Notes under the pieces: generated by a model | What the model saw: the letters and a program-made list of their open reading frames with translations, nothing else | Database searches by the model: none | What the model was told of the DNA's origin: nothing | Source: Cyanodermella asteris | Lineage: Eukaryota > Ascomycota > Lecanoromycetes > Ostropales > Stictidaceae | DNA: 64,000 bases | Direction: 5' to 3' | Assembly: GCA_900618795.1 (NCBI GenBank) | Contig: UYJD01000015.1 | Location: forward strand, 867,125 to 931,124 | Translations under genes and position numbers: made by a program | Shown here: piece after piece, positions 1 to 13,506 of the stretch | Layout: every line of letters starts with the position of its first letter | Position numbering within the stretch: the stretch's first letter is position 1

Positions 1-1
1 C

Positions 2-1144
2 GAAGGTGGCGTTGATGGGCACGTGAACACGCTCATGGAGGCCTCCCAGAACAAATGCGCAGTCTGTAAAACCGATGCTAGCCCACGCTGGCATGAGCGA
101 GACGGCATCCCTCAGCCAAATACGGTTAACGGTATGATGATCAATGGCCACCGGCCGGGGCGCCAGGTTGTCTGCCATAGATGCTTCGTTGGAAAGCTTG
201 TGAAGCCTCCGAAGCCTTCCTACAACGATACCTTGCCTCCGCTGCCGAAAGACGGCTACCCTCCTGTTTCGACACCGGCTCAAATTCAACAGCCACAGAA
301 CGCCTGGCCAGGCCATCATCCACACCCGTCTCCATACGACCATCGACCTTACGATGGGCGTACATTAGTGCCGATACCGCCTGCCATGCCTGCACAGTAC
401 GCAGCACCGCCGCATCCATATTCAAATGGCATTCACCCTCCTGCGGCATCTGGAGTTGGAGGCCCCCTTCCACGAATTCCAGGCCATGGTTCGCCACCTG
501 CTCCAGGGTATGTTCCAGGTCCTGGGCCCCATCACACACCCCAGGGTCATCACGCCGTCCCACCTGGTGCTCAATCACACGGTCTACAACCATCACCAAT
601 CGCTGCATACGCAAACGGATACCACGATCGTCGCGACGTTTCAGGGCCACCTCCGCCGCAAACTATGCACGGAATGCGAATGGCGCCGCCATCAGCGGTT
701 CCACCGCCGGTCCCGAGCCCGCTCCAGGCGTCGCCCTACGCCGCACATCCACCAGGCCCGCCACCTCCACGGCACCCGCCACATCTCCCGGCACTCAATC
801 AAGGACCGCCAGGTATCGAACGACGATATAGTCAGCCGCAAGCTCCGCCACCAACGAATCACTCGTCGCATCCTAGCCCATCCTTTGGCCACCCTAGACC
901 GCCTTATGCCCCGCCGCCTCCTCTCAACACGGCGGGATCGCCACCGAGTCATACACACTCCCATGTGCCGTCGCCGTCGGTCAGATCATCGGTGCCGCCG
1001 AGTCGGGGACGAGAGGTCAACGGCGATTATCGGGAACAGAGTATGGGTCCTCCGCGGGCGGCCGATTCGTTTCACGAAAGGAGGAGTCCGCCGCCGACGA
1101 ACGGGGCGAGTGCAAAGGCCGATTTGAAGAACTTGCTCCACTAG
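2..1144 (+). CDS. Snt2-like chromatin protein, C-terminal part (partial at window edge)
   Basis: The reading frame is open from the left edge to a stop at 1142-1144, so only the last 380 residues are visible. Near the start is a zinc-binding pattern, Cys19-x2-Cys22, then the GATA-like SPRWHERDG, then Cys58-x2-Cys61. It resembles a GATA finger, but the loop is about twice as long (35 residues instead of 17-18). The rest is a low-complexity tail rich in Pro, His, Ser and Gly, ending NLLH. Fungal Snt2 proteins (BAH, PHD and SANT domains plus a late Cys-rich finger) belong to histone deacetylase/demethylase complexes and have such a C-terminal arrangement; that assignment rests on the finger and the tail alone. 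Alternative: another GATA-type regulator. The upstream exons would decide it. Confidence 0.55.
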   Translation, partial: EGGVDGHVNTLMEASQNKCAVCKTDASPRWHERDGIPQPNTVNGMMINGHRPGRQVVCHRCFVGKLVKPPKPSYNDTLPPLPKDGYPPVSTPAQIQQPQNAWPGHHPHPSPYDHRPYDGRTLVPIPPAMPAQYAAPPHPYSNGIHPPAASGVGGPLPRIPGHGSPPAPGYVPGPGPHHTPQGHHAVPPGAQSHGLQPSPIAAYANGYHDRRDVSGPPPPQTMHGMRMAPPSAVPPPVPSPLQASPYAAHPPGPPPPRHPPHLPALNQGPPGIERRYSQPQAPPPTNHSSHPSPSFGHPRPPYAPPPPLNTAGSPPSHTHSHVPSPSVRSSVPPSRGREVNGDYREQSMGPPRAADSFHERRSPPPTNGASAKADLKNLLH

Positions 1145-1880
1145 AGAGGACCGGGCAGTTGGGATGACTAAAGCTGGATTTGGTATCGGAGACATTTGGA
1201 TATGCTCGCAGTGGAAGAGATGCGGTATAGAGTGTTCGGAGGCCTGATGATTGATGAAAAAAACAAGGCGTCGACCTTTTGCGGGAGATGGAGATGTCGT
1301 TGCAAATCAAAGCCATGCTCGAACAAGGCGTGGCATGCAATAGGCCATGAAATTAGCACAAGCCAATTCTGGCCACGTTCAACACGATGGATTTTGAGCG
1401 ATATTCGGATGGAGACGACAGAACTTGCGGCGACATGCCTCAATGTGAGAGGTAGTAAGAGCCCTCAGTTGGCTCTCCATGGCTCTTGACGAGGTCATGC
1501 CATTCTATGTTTTATATGCTGTTATCACTTTTTACACCAAAAAGTCGCCCTGCACACATGGTCGAAAAGAAGGCCATGCTCAGTTGTTTATGGGGTGACA
1601 AGGTTTCTTTTCTAGAAGAACAATTGAAATAGAAACAAAATTTTTTACCGAAACCGGTCCATTCCATTTTCTACATGGAGTTTCATACTTGCCCTTTGCG
1701 TGAACGGTTCATGAACATTCACGGTAACATTTCTCAGTTCGTTTGGCTCAGCAAATCCCCCCTCATGCACCACGCCCGGCACGCGACCGTGAAACAAGTC
1801 CAATTCGACAACACCCCAATCATGGAAGTCCTTTGCAAGCAAATAAACCGCAAAAGGCACAGCGACGTGTCGACCTCTTG

Positions 1881-1925
1881 GCACGGCTGGCACGGCTGGC
1901 ACGGCCGGCACGGTAGGCACGGTAT
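1881..1925. repeat. Five tandem copies of a 9-bp unit
   Basis: Five consecutive 9-mers start with gcacgg: gcacggctg twice, then gcacggccg, gcacggtag and gcacggtat. The unit length is a multiple of three, so the open frames on both strands read through it (a Val-Pro-Ala run on the minus strand). No gene could be confirmed around it. Confidence 0.85.
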
Positions 1926-4900
1926 ACGTCGTCAAGAACTTTACGGCCACATAGCGCAGCATCGCCTCATTATTTCCAGGACGTCACACATGATCCTCAC
2001 GCAGTGTAGGAGGAAACCTTCACCATGACTTTGAATAGCTCACACTCGAGAGATCTCGATCGGGTGCTTGAAACCGAGTGGTCCGCAATTTTGCCGAAAG
2101 CCGCGTGGACCCGTTTATTCGTTGAGCCTACGCTTTTTATTCGACTCGTCGATCGCCAAAGTGACACCAACCCGGCCAAGCAGGCGAGCCAAACAAAAAA
2201 GCTTTGCGATACCAAATCTCGAAATCCGAAAAAAAAATACTCCTAGCACCTATTATGGCCATCTCGGTCCCTTGGGGGGCGAGGTTGCGTTTTTTCTCGC
2301 TCCTCGTTTGAAAGATTGTTTACGTGGCCCCGAGACGGCGGGAAAGGACTAGGTAATGAATGGGCCACGCCAACAAACACAGCGGAGGTCTGGGAAGTGT
2401 AGGTGTAGGACCTCGAAAAGTTTTTCTGTGACGAGTTTCTGCGTCCCGCCATGACTATGACTGGCCGGAAACTGCTTACGCTCCGAGAGCTTACCAAAAT
2501 CGAGGACTCGCAGGGGGGAGGGGGTATCTCTCGCGGCAGGACAGAGCGTCAGGACTTGAAAGGCGGTTGTGGTCCGCACAAAGCTCTCGCGAGCGGTCCC
2601 GTAGAATGGCGGTAAGAGAAAGGACGACTGAGCAATACTCGTAACCCGCACTGCAAAGGCTCGAATGGTGAATCGACTCAATGTTCAGGGCGTTTTTTGG
2701 TGCTGCTCGTGGAGCCCATCGATCCCAGGACCGAATCAAAGCCAGATGGACAAATGCGACCCGTTGTGGATGCTTGAGGCTGTGCGCTCAATATCCACCA
2801 ATTGCTGTCTCAACTCGACCCTTCTGTCGCGCCTATACATATATCGTTAGCCTCCACGACTGGAAGCTTGTATAACAAAAACTGCGAAATGAGACTGATG
2901 GACAGCGCAAACATCAGATAAGAAGATGCAAATACCGGGTCCTGTGGGCCGTCTCCTAACAGTTTGACAACGGTGCCGCAATCTTGCTGCAGGAATGCGG
3001 CACTGGAGGTTCACGTCATCCACGCTACTGCTCGTTTCGTTCAGACTTGCGGCGGATATCGCATTGGATCTCGGGCATGCTGTCTACTCAATCAGGGCCC
3101 AAGTGCGTCGGATGTTGTTCAATCGGGAAAACGGTGGTGATAAAAGACGAAGCCACTACCATGTTCAAACGTTGTCCTAGGCCGCGGGGATCAGGCTCCG
3201 GCCATGGTTGATGATGTTATCGATGGAGATGGCTTTGCCTGATGCCTGTTGGACCACTTGTTTGCTGCAATGTTTGGCTAGGGCAATAACGGACTGCATT
3301 ATAGCGAGTCGGTGAGCTCGCTGATGGTGATGGAACGAGATCCTTGCACCGAAATCGCAGTGCTTGAGAAACAAAACGTTTCGGAGAACTCGGTACCGCC
3401 AACCGTATGTTAGACACGTCGGCCTTGCGCGGACACAATCATGCGAGAACCCGCGTATCGGAGCCTGTTGAGAAGTCTCCAGATGCCCCTGGGGGTGATG
3501 TAAGCAACTTGAGGTTCCGCATCGTCGGCAGTCTTTCACAAGTGGGGAGCTGGGACCGAGTTGATCAACGGCGGCTTTGGTGGGCACGATTGGCTGCTGC
3601 ACGTCGATCGAGCCAACGACAAATCATTTCAGAAGGGCTCGGCGTTTGAAAATCATACCCCTGGGTTGTACTGCGATGTTGCGTATTTTCATTGGCGTGC
3701 GCGCGGTGTGTGTGGTTTTATGTGGTCTGCTTTGGTAATGATTACCCCAGCGATCAGCCGCAACACAGATCACCAACTCTACGCTGAGCTTACTCCCGTT
3801 CACTAGCGTCCTGTGTTAGCAGGGTCTCACCGCCAAACAACGTTCGCTGATTTGCGAGAAATAGCATCTGTCGCTAGCGAGACTTTCGCAGAAGATAGTA
3901 CGCAGGCAATCAGCTCATTTCGGAACTAGGCATCTTATTGATGCTTGCTGACTGCATGCTCTGCGTCAAGCGAATGCTGTGCACCTGATCAAGCCGATCG
4001 AGGATGTTTTCCACGAGGCGACGAAGGAAGACCGGGCACTTGATTGGTAGGCCGACAGTCTGGATGTGTCCTCATTCGATCCGCCTCGTTCAGCTTCCAA
4101 CGAAACTGCCAGACCAAGCACCGGGGATGGAAATCCTAAATTATCGTCGACTGAAACGAATTCATTGACCCACGATAACTGCTTGCTCGCGTTAACATTC
4201 TCCCTGACGAGTTGAATATGGTAGTTGCTTGCGCAGAAAGTGAGGCTCTTGGTCTCGTTGCGTAGCATGTCAGCAATAAGCGATGACAGCTTGTCGACGG
4301 CGGCGCGCAGTACCACTCGCAACGCTCAAGCCACCATGCGACGATGTCTGACATGGCACTTTACCAAGTGCAGCGATTAGTGCGAAGGCTACATAGCAAG
4401 GGCCTTATCCCATCGGCGCCCTCCGATGGTCCAACAGCAGAAGGATCGTGTTGCATCCCGGTTACTCGTGTACCTTGCTTCGTTCAGATCAAAGACGTCG
4501 TGCGATCTTTCCGTTGCAACACGGCATTTGTTATCGAGGCAACGATCCTCAAGGCTAATGCTTAGTGTATGGTAGTATGAAAGCTGATGGAGTGTAAGAG
4601 AGGGGCCATAACGACGCCTTTGATCGACTGCAAGCCTTTCTGTGCGCCTCTCAATAGCATCATCGTCAGCAGGACAGCGGAAGTCCATGACTAGTGCTGC
4701 AGGTGGCTGCGGCTATCCATCTTGGCACGTCGTTAGCTGGGTATGGTATGCGAGCTTGAGATGGTAAATTATTTTGCCGTCAGAGGCATCACATCCGGGC
4801 AGTACCTTCGAAGGCAGCCTGAAGCAAATTTGACTGATGCATCTCGCAGTTCCCCTTCGTGGTCAACTTGGTTACTCAGCAACAGCCAGAAATCAATTCA

Positions 4901-7900
4901 TGGCGGGCCTTAGCTCTGTATGCTGCTTGAAGGTCGGATCCTTCCGAGCTTCCCGGAAAATCATCAGCGGAACGGTTAGAGCTTGACATTGCCCAGCTGC
5001 AAATGCCAGACCTTATTCAGGCAAGTCAGGAGACCAGATATCAGGGATCTGTAACCACTGGCATTCTGGTAAGACCCTCGCGGTCGAAAAGGGATGGAAA
5101 AGCGCTTGCATCGTTCTCGCAACAATGGCTGGTTCGTGATGCTCGCCAGTGACATCTGCTATCTTGAAGCTGCATTCTTGAGATCAGCCTTTGAATGTAG
5201 TAGTCGACAGGGCGATGTCACAACTCCACTCGGACTGGGATCTGGTCGACATCAGCTATTTGGGGCTTTTCAATATAGTTTCATGCGATATGACCATCTG
5301 GTGTCATTGATTGACGCCAAATGTGAACGTTGTCACAATCCGGTCTGCGGCTGCAGGTGTCTAACTTACAGGATGGTTACACTGCTGAAGACTCAAATGC
5401 TGTGAACATTTCCCATCTGGTCGAAGCTGCTGTTCACCTGTTGGAGTGGTACTTGAGCTCAGTCATCGATAACCAGATCGTAGGAGGAGTATCGTATCTT
5501 GCGGTCCGTGTCGCGTCGATCCATGGTCGAGATGGCCTCAATATGTCGATCGCTCGCGGCTGACAATTTGAGTGCACGGTAATAAGAGAAACGGAGAGAG
5601 AAGCTCAAAATTGCTGACTGACCTCGAAATTCGTGCCGCGCAAGTGGTTGAAAGTGTGATAAGTACTGGCTGCTGCTATTATCGTATCGCGTCGAATGAT
5701 GAGAGAGCTCCGGAGAAGCGAGCAAGGAAGGGCGTTGAGTGGGAATTGCAAGGTCCACTGATCAGCGTGGCAGCTCGCGCCTCTCTCGTCAGCTGTAGAA
5801 CTCAGGGCTTTCGTCGTAAACTTGCCAGAGGAAGGAGCATCTGCAAAGTTGACCACGAGATGATGCAGACTTGGTTCAATGACAATGGTCTTGAAGAAAG
5901 TGCTGCTATCAATACTGCATGAGCAAGAAGATCTGATGTGTCATTGACCATTAAAACAGAGCTATGTGAGGCTATTATCTCCGCAGAAGGCTCATGGTAA
6001 AGGACCAAGGGTGTGACGTGACCGAACAAGTCGTAAGTAACGAATGAAACTCACTGTCATCGTTAATGGATGCAAGCATCTCGTAAGCTGTTTCATTGTC
6101 CTGTTTGCCTGCAATGAACCATAACAGTAGGATTGTGCGGCATGCAAGCGGAGAAACTACTCGTAGATGATGTCTGCAATGCCCCATAGGACCCTGTGCA
6201 TGCACCGCGATAGGTCGACAGTGTCCTTGTCTCGTCGCTGCTGTGCGTCACGACTGATGAACTCCTCATCCAAACATGGTTCGTAGATCGAGTGTAGCAG
6301 ACGCATGGCTCCTGGACGATTTGAAAGTGTCGTGGAATCCGTACAGCCACTGCAACCCTCGCCTTTGAGGGGTACAGAAAGCCGTCGTGCAGCTGTTACT
6401 GAATTGCTGCAAGGACAACCGCCCTCTTGCGGCTCGAAGAAGCCATCCTGCAATCAGTGATTGCCTCACATTCCCTTGTCGACGTTTCCGCAACAAGGAT
6501 GCGCAGCCGCTTCAGTAAGATACCGTATCGCCCTTGCAGGAGTCGGTCCAGGCGACCGATGGTCTCGAATGAAACAGAGTGGGACCACGAAGCCTGCTCG
6601 CGAGGCTCCACAAGTCGAAGAATGGTGAGCCAAAGAAGATACATGACCGAACGGATGTCATCCATTCGGGCTTTTATGGTTGTCCAATGACAAAGCGTTG
6701 CAGTCACATCGGGGCTGCTTTTCTCGTTGCTGTCTGTGACCCTCCCGGCGGCACAGCAGACGCTTGTTGGAGATAAGTATGGACTAACCGGGATATCGAG
6801 GCATCTGACGGGTGCCAGCGAGCAACCGGAGCATTATAGTCGGAGAAGCAGGGATCTTTGGACAATCGTTGGCCAAATTGCGAGCCGTGTGTTCTCTGCC
6901 CCAGGAAACTATGCGAGCAGCCTCCACTTGGTAGTTCAATTCTGACTTTGGACTTCTACACAGTCCAAGTGGGGCTGTGACTGAACAAGCATTGCTGTCC
7001 GTCTCGGTCAGAAGACGAGATGACAGCCCGCTTGTTGACCTCCGACTGTCGTTACAGGGTATGTTTAGCCGGCTGTGCATTGATGAGAAGCAACATTGAT
7101 CAGACGATGGTCGACCATGGGTTTAGGCAGACGCCCAGGAGCACCCGGCAACTGGACTACAGCATCCGAGAATCTCGGGCTGGTAGTTTCGAGGGCTCAG
7201 TAAATTGGTCGCTGGACGATTGCTCCCCACGCCAGTGCAGAGGCGCTTGATTGCGAGCTCACCGCTACAAAAGCTAGATCAATCTTTCAACAGGCTGTAT
7301 GAACGCCAAAAGTGAAGTTCAGTGAGCTGCATGATGTGCGGCCTCGGGACGAAGTGATCATTGAAGAAAAGGCCCCGATGATTTTCAAATCCGTCGAGTC
7401 CGGCTGGTGTAGATTTGCATGGGCAACATGCGTACTGTACTCGTTGAACCCAGCCAGAATTCGGGTACTGTCCTGAACGTAAGGTCAATCGTTCTCAAGG
7501 AGACTTGAAAGTTGTCAATTTCGGGTTCGGAAACGCTCGGGTTGGTCGGTTGGTCACCAAAGTCGCACGCCACCGGTGTGACCGATTGACGAGCAGATTT
7601 TGTCAGCATAAGCACAAGCCGCTGCTGGACTTGAGCAACCACAGTCATTATTACAGCGCAGGCCACGAATTAAGCAGCCAGCGCAACTCGCCGTATGCTG
7701 TCATCAACGTTCAATGCAAAATACTAGAAAATATGATAGTACCCAGGCTTGGCAAGGGTGAATCGGTCCATTCTCAGTTTCGACGTTCGACAAAGGATGG
7801 AACCATCCCAGAAATCACCGTATCGAGTCTGAGTATGATAAGCTCGCACTCGATGTCTCCGGGTTGCCGAGCCCCAGGCGGTCGAGGAGACCGACCGTGG

Positions 7901-10900
7901 ACTGAAATGTACCGTCTTCGAGAACAGCGAGGGAGCGTATCAAGGTCGTCTCTGCACGCCACCAGGCCCGAAGCACATTGGCCGTAAGGTCAAATAAAAA
8001 TTGTGAATTTAGTAGCCGAATTCGAGAAGTGCCTCGATTGAGTTGGCGAAAGTCTCCCCGATGGAGAAGTTGTCAGTCAGGCCACGCATAAAATGGCAGG
8101 TCGGGAGCAAGTGCAGAAAAATAACCGCATGCACCTGCCTTGAGAGGGACTAGCAGGTTTGTGCGATGGGAAGTCGAAGGTAGTATCGCGGTGTTCGGAG
8201 AAAGCCATTTCAGGTGCCAGAGGCCCGAAAGATACATTCGAGGATTAGAAAGCGGGAGGAATAGAGTGCTATTTGGCCCGGCTTGGTTTGCGATTAGAGG
8301 CGCACGAGTCTTCTTGGTGCGGCCAATGGCCAAACTGATAGATCGCAACGTGCTTCGACGTTCCTGAACGATTCCGTGAGCGATAGAAAGCGGTGGTTCT
8401 GGAGGCGGTGGAATCGGCGGCCGAAAAACGGCAGACCGACGGCGGATCGCGAAAGGCAGGATTGCATCCGCAACGCAGCTATCGACACGGCGAAGTCTCG
8501 GTACGAGTAGAGTAGAGGTGCTATAGTGTACAAATTCTCGCGTATTGACAGTTTGACAAACAATCGCTGTGGTTGTGGCTGGATGCCGAAAGTCAACCAA
8601 GACTTTGGTAGTATCGGAATTGTGAAGAAACAGGCGATCATCAGCAGATGAGTTACCAGCTGGTAGCATTCTCTGTCCGCATTCTGGGGTGATCGTGAAA
8701 TTTGCCGGCGTCCGAGTTGTTTAGCGCTTCTTCAATGAGCCGCATACGACGCGGCTAACCAGTATTAACCGGAGAAGCAGCAGAGCGTACACTACGGGTA
8801 CAGTATGTAACTGTAAGATGCACTCTTTCCTGTCCGAGTGCAAGCGGCGTGCACGAGTTCTCGGACTGTCCGCTGGCCTGTGCTCCAAGCTCGCTCCAAG
8901 ACCACGAAGACACGCCGATACGCTGCGTCTTGGAAGGGCCAGGGCTCGACGTGACAAGCATAATAAACCACTTACGTAACTGGTGATCTTTCCGCCCCCT
9001 CGAGAGAAGGCTCAGAGGAGGCTCGACGGGCTCCCCGTCCCGTGTCTTTGACAGCCGTCCAAGCGCGACTGCTTGTCCGTCTTGCGGCTCAAGCAGCTGT
9101 GACCCTCGTAAAGTGTTGCATGCACCCCGAAATCCTGATCCGCCATCAACGATGACTGCGCAGCGAGCAGAGCAGGAAGCTGAAGCAATGAAAGCTACAC
9201 TCGACGCCGACGGTAACACTCCTTTCTCTGGCGAAAAGACTGCACCGGCTACGGTCAATAGGCGATTCGCCTGCTCGCAAGTGCCATCCAGTCAGACGAC
9301 AGGATGCGGAATTGCGACGACGCAGGGTCGTAAGTTTTGACTTGCAGTTCCTGACTTGGACAGGGTGTGCAAGTAGGTGATTATGCAACCAAACAATGCT
9401 CCGGCAGAGACAATGATTAGCTGCATGCTCAATGAGCCACTGCTGCATCCTTCTCTGTCAGTCGAGATAACAATTTAAGCAGTAGGAAGAACAGTGCAGA
9501 GACAACGTGCAAGCAATTCTGAAAAGACACGTCGTTGGCGCACTTGGTCAGCAACATCGTCGAGTCCTGTCGAGGTGTCATCGCGGCTGTCAGTCTACGA
9601 GAATGTCGACTCCGTGCTGACGGCCATGACAGGTTGCCAGGTGCGGACTAGCTTTTGGGTTATGCAAGTTGCCAGCCAAGACTGAAGATGATGAATTGTG
9701 CCGCACATTGGACCATAAATCTGATGCTGTACCGCAGCCGTAGCACGAGTTGATTAACGAATACGGCAAAGCCAAGTAAACTTGTTGCATATTCACAGTG
9801 GCCGATGGTTCCGCCAGGCGGGCAATAAGGCTGAAATGCTGACTGAGTAAGATGGCGACTTGTGCAGGTCGCCAAAGAGGCTAGAATCGGGCAAATAGCA
9901 AGGAGCAGTGCAGTGCATGCTTTGAGCCTCGTATAGGGGCGTCCTTGGTCGGAGTTGACTCATTTAGTAATACGTGGTCATAATTAGGCGTGGGGATGGC
10001 GTGTTTCGAAGGAATAGGCAATGGCGTGAATAATCATCGCCTGATGACATGTTTCAGCGACTGCTGAGGGCACATGTCGACCGTCTCAGTTCGGCCGAAG
10101 TGCGAGGTGCGAATCTTGTAGGATCAAGCATACACCGGAATTTGCCAGGGTATTGGATTCTTGGGAATGGAAGTAGCGGGACGAGAGGAATTATTAGGTT
10201 GCCGTCAGTCGGCTACAAGAGCTCGATCTTGGTGGCAAGGTGATGAACGTATGATCCGCGGATACTTGATTGCACCTCGGAAGCTCGTCAGCATTGAGTC
10301 TGTCACGACGTGGCCATCATTGGCTCGAAGCCGAATGCAGGCTCGCATGAGGCGCCGTGGTCGGGTAATTGCCGGCAGGAGCATTAATCAGGATTGGAGA
10401 AAGATCAGCCTTGCTAGCGCGCGAAGTGGCCCGCCGTCGTCAGAATTCTGGAAGCCCTTTGTTCGTTTGAAGCTCGCAAGGATTATTCCGCGTTTGGGGC
10501 TGTATGACGGATATTCAGATATGCTGCCGCCCCATCACGCACGAGCGTGACTGCGGTGGCTGGATGGATCACCAGATGCATGACTTGACAGGGCAAAGTC
10601 TCGCTTTCAGGTGTGCTGGGTGTGAGACTGAAACTGAATACCGTCCTGCACACAGACGGAACGTGTATGGAGGAGGCCTCCGCTATTCTCCCGTACAATG
10701 CAAGTTTATCAGGACTATGGACTCCGACCACTGTCTCTGAGTTGTTGGGTGGGTATTTCTGCTCGATTCTTAGGAACGTTTGGCTCGCAAGGCTGAAAGA
10801 AATCAAGGTTCAACCGCACGAGGCATGGCGACCCGGTTTGTAACAGGAACAGTCATGATTCATCATCTTCACAACGACTAACGATGAATGGCTGTAGAAT

Positions 10901-13111
10901 GCGGGCCCGATACTCGTATGTTGCAAGAGGCGATTGAAGCGAGCCGTGACAGTCCATGCTGCCAGTCGAGGGGTGTGTTGCTTCATGTCGGAACACGCAT
11001 ATCACGACAGGCATGGTACAATAAAGGTTGACACACGGCTCATTGTGTTTCGAGAAACCAGTACCGAACTGCCGAATGAGCGTCTTGCGCAGCTGCTAAA
11101 CGAAGCGATGCTCCAATATCACTGTACAAAGTCACGTTGAGAGGCGTCGCCGATCAGAACAAGCAGTCAGTCAGACCCAAAGGAGGGTGACACGGGCCAG
11201 TCCAGTCACTCTAGTGAGCACTGCTGTTGTATGTACAAGGGTTGGTCATTCGGGCGACGAGCGGCTGAGAAGAGGCTGCGAGGCGACGCTAGTCCCCAAG
11301 TCGCAAGTCAGAAAACGAGCTTGATCAGGGCTTGCCCCACTGTCACCTGCTGTCATCACTTATCAGCCGGCATTATTGGGCACAAGCAGTGATGGAATGA
11401 TCTCTAGCTGGTGCACAATTGCACATCGCCGGGAAGCGGTCTTCGTTTGGAGTCACGAACACGGCCGCGCAGCGTGCTGGCATGGCGAGTTGGCGACGTT
11501 CGCGGACATGGGGCGGCCCAGACATGACAGTAGCGCGACGGGACTCGGTAGTGTCCATCTTAGCCAATTCATGGAGATGTTAAACACGTCCGAGCGGTTG
11601 CCTTGTCATCGGTGTCTTGCACGCTGCATGTTGCAGACTCTCAAAGATGCCCAGACGTGGCAGTTACCATCTCGACGCCATACACCGACGCCTGCATGAC
11701 CGAAGCCAGCAGCGAGCCGGCCGTAGTAGTATTGTGCACGTCAAGATTGATGATAACGGGCCTGGTTTTCGGGGCCAGGGGAGGAAGAGGGCGGGAGCCA
11801 GTGTCTGGGCCCGCCTGCGGCTCCAAAGATTGTCTACGCTTCGGGAACAGAAGGCGAAGAGCCGCAAGGGGATTAGACCGACCGTATAGTCTGCACCTGG
11901 GCCACAGCTGATCTGATCATTGGATTAATGGCGAGCAGGGAGGCGCACCTGCTCGATACAGTGCCTGCTCCTTTGCCTCGCACATTCTTCTTTCCAGTGG
12001 TCATAGGTCGATGGCCACACGCCCGATAGCGGACGCAGCAATTGAAATTGAAAAGATGAATGCGGACTGCGTGCGAATTAGATATGCGGTTGGCACGCGC
12101 ACCACTTGATCAAGTTGGACGGCCGTCGCGTGGTCTGCTGCTGAGATTTCGCCTAGCAGCCAGCCGACTTGGGCGCCTTGCTCGTTATCACTCGTGGTTG
12201 TTGATCAGCTCGAGGATGGCTGGGTGTGCTTGATGAATGGCCTGAGGGCGATTGCGTGCTTGTGCTGGCCGCTGACCGCCAGCAGCAAGGAGGAGCATCG
12301 AGCTTTCAATCGACTCGTTTAATGGCAGTCATTGGCTGGCAGAGGCGAGGCTGCAACTCTGCGCCCACCCGCCACTCGCTACCAGTCTGCAGCTGCTGCT
12401 TGTGGCCAATTGGCCGAGAGTTGCGCCTCATGATGGCGACGACAAGCGATGAACATGAGACGGTGCGGAACGAAACGAAGCAATGACGAGAATCGCCATC
12501 AGGGAAGAGACGGGCCAACCGTGTTGTTGACAAAGGAATACATGGTAATTGTCCGTGTTTGAAGGGTCATGCAGCAGAGTGCCATAGCGATCGATAACCT
12601 TGACATGGACAACCGCATGCCGCTGCTGCATCTGTACGGTCTTGACGAAGTCAAAACAAGAAGCTACTCCGCCCGGCAGAGGAGCGGCTGTTCTCATGTA
12701 CGGTTGATGGTCCGACCAGGAGACAAATGGAGCCTGATTAGTGGTGACAATACTTTCCGCAGTGATGATAGGCTCCTCGCTCCAAAGAGGAGAGAGTGAG
12801 CACGTACGATACTATACATACTATCAAAGAGACCGACTGTGGGCCAGCCAGAGGGAGAGAAGGCGCGTGGGGAGTTCTAGGCGTGAAATCTTGCTGGGTT
12901 GTGGCAAGTAAGTAAGTGTAGCTGTAATCTAGCTTTGCAGGCTTGCCTTTTTTAATTATCATTCCATCTATTCCCGTCTTCTCGGGCCGGCCGCAAGCAG
13001 CCTCGAATCTCCAGCGGCAGGAACAGAGCAGAGTGATGCCCCGATCGCACCTTCCCGTGGATTAGATTGTGTTGCCGCACATCTTCAGCCTCACGGCAGT
13101 CGCCCCCCGCC

Positions 13112-13156
13112 AGCTTTAGCTTCAGCTTCAGCTTCAGCTTCAGCTACAGTTTCAGC
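13112..13156. repeat. Hexanucleotide tract (agcttc)n
   Basis: A slightly imperfect run of agcttc/agctac/agtttc units lies in the region just upstream of the presumed transcription start of the C2H2 factor gene. Confidence 0.85.
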
Positions 13157-13266
13157 TCCCTGCCTTGCAGCCTCACGTCCTTCGAAGCTCGTCAAGTCCC
13201 ATTCGGCAAGCGCCAGCCAGTCGTGCAGTCGGCTCCTGCTAGGATCGAGAAGCAAGCTTTTCTGCC

Positions 13267-13275
13267 TAATATAAG
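13267..13275 (+). promoter_or_regulatory. Possible TATA element of the C2H2 factor gene
   Basis: The sequence taatataag is the best TATA-like element before the pyrimidine-rich leader. If used, it would give a 5' leader of about 1.5 kb before the ATG at 14849. A strong splice-donor-like gtatgt at 13727-13732 suggests that the leader could be spliced. Inference only; no transcript data. Confidence 0.25.
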
Positions 13276-13479
13276 CTCCTCACGCTCAACCGTGGCTCAA
13301 AGGCTGCGCTGCACAAGCGGCTCTTAGTAGGCATTGCAGGATTGTATACCTGGTACCAAGACCACTCTGACACTGACACCGACACCTGCCACACCTCGAC
13401 AGACCCAGTCTCTGACCAGATCTCGAGGCTGGCAGGACTGCTCACTGCTCACTGCTCAACGATCCTTCTCCTCAACCTG

Positions 13480-13506
13480 CCTCTCCCTCTCCCTCTCCCT
13501 CCTCCA
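13480..13506. repeat. Pyrimidine repeat (ctctcc)n
   Basis: A near-perfect run of ctctcc units lies within the probable leader. CT-rich tracts are common just before or after transcription starts of filamentous fungal genes. Confidence 0.8.

Noticed and set aside
426-1127. 233-codon plus-strand frame overlapping the Snt2-like tail
   Set aside because: A shadow of the Pro/His-rich coding sequence in another frame; the zinc-finger frame is open from the window edge and ends naturally.
1645-1962. 105-codon minus-strand frame with Val-Pro-Ala repeats
   Set aside because: It spans the 9-bp tandem repeat, and the opposite strand is equally open. No family was recognised.
8073-8669. 198-codon minus-strand frame, the longest in the gene-poor region
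   Set aside because: No domain, no signal peptide, no support from neighbouring exons; another frame on the same strand is also partly open. Chance cannot be excluded.
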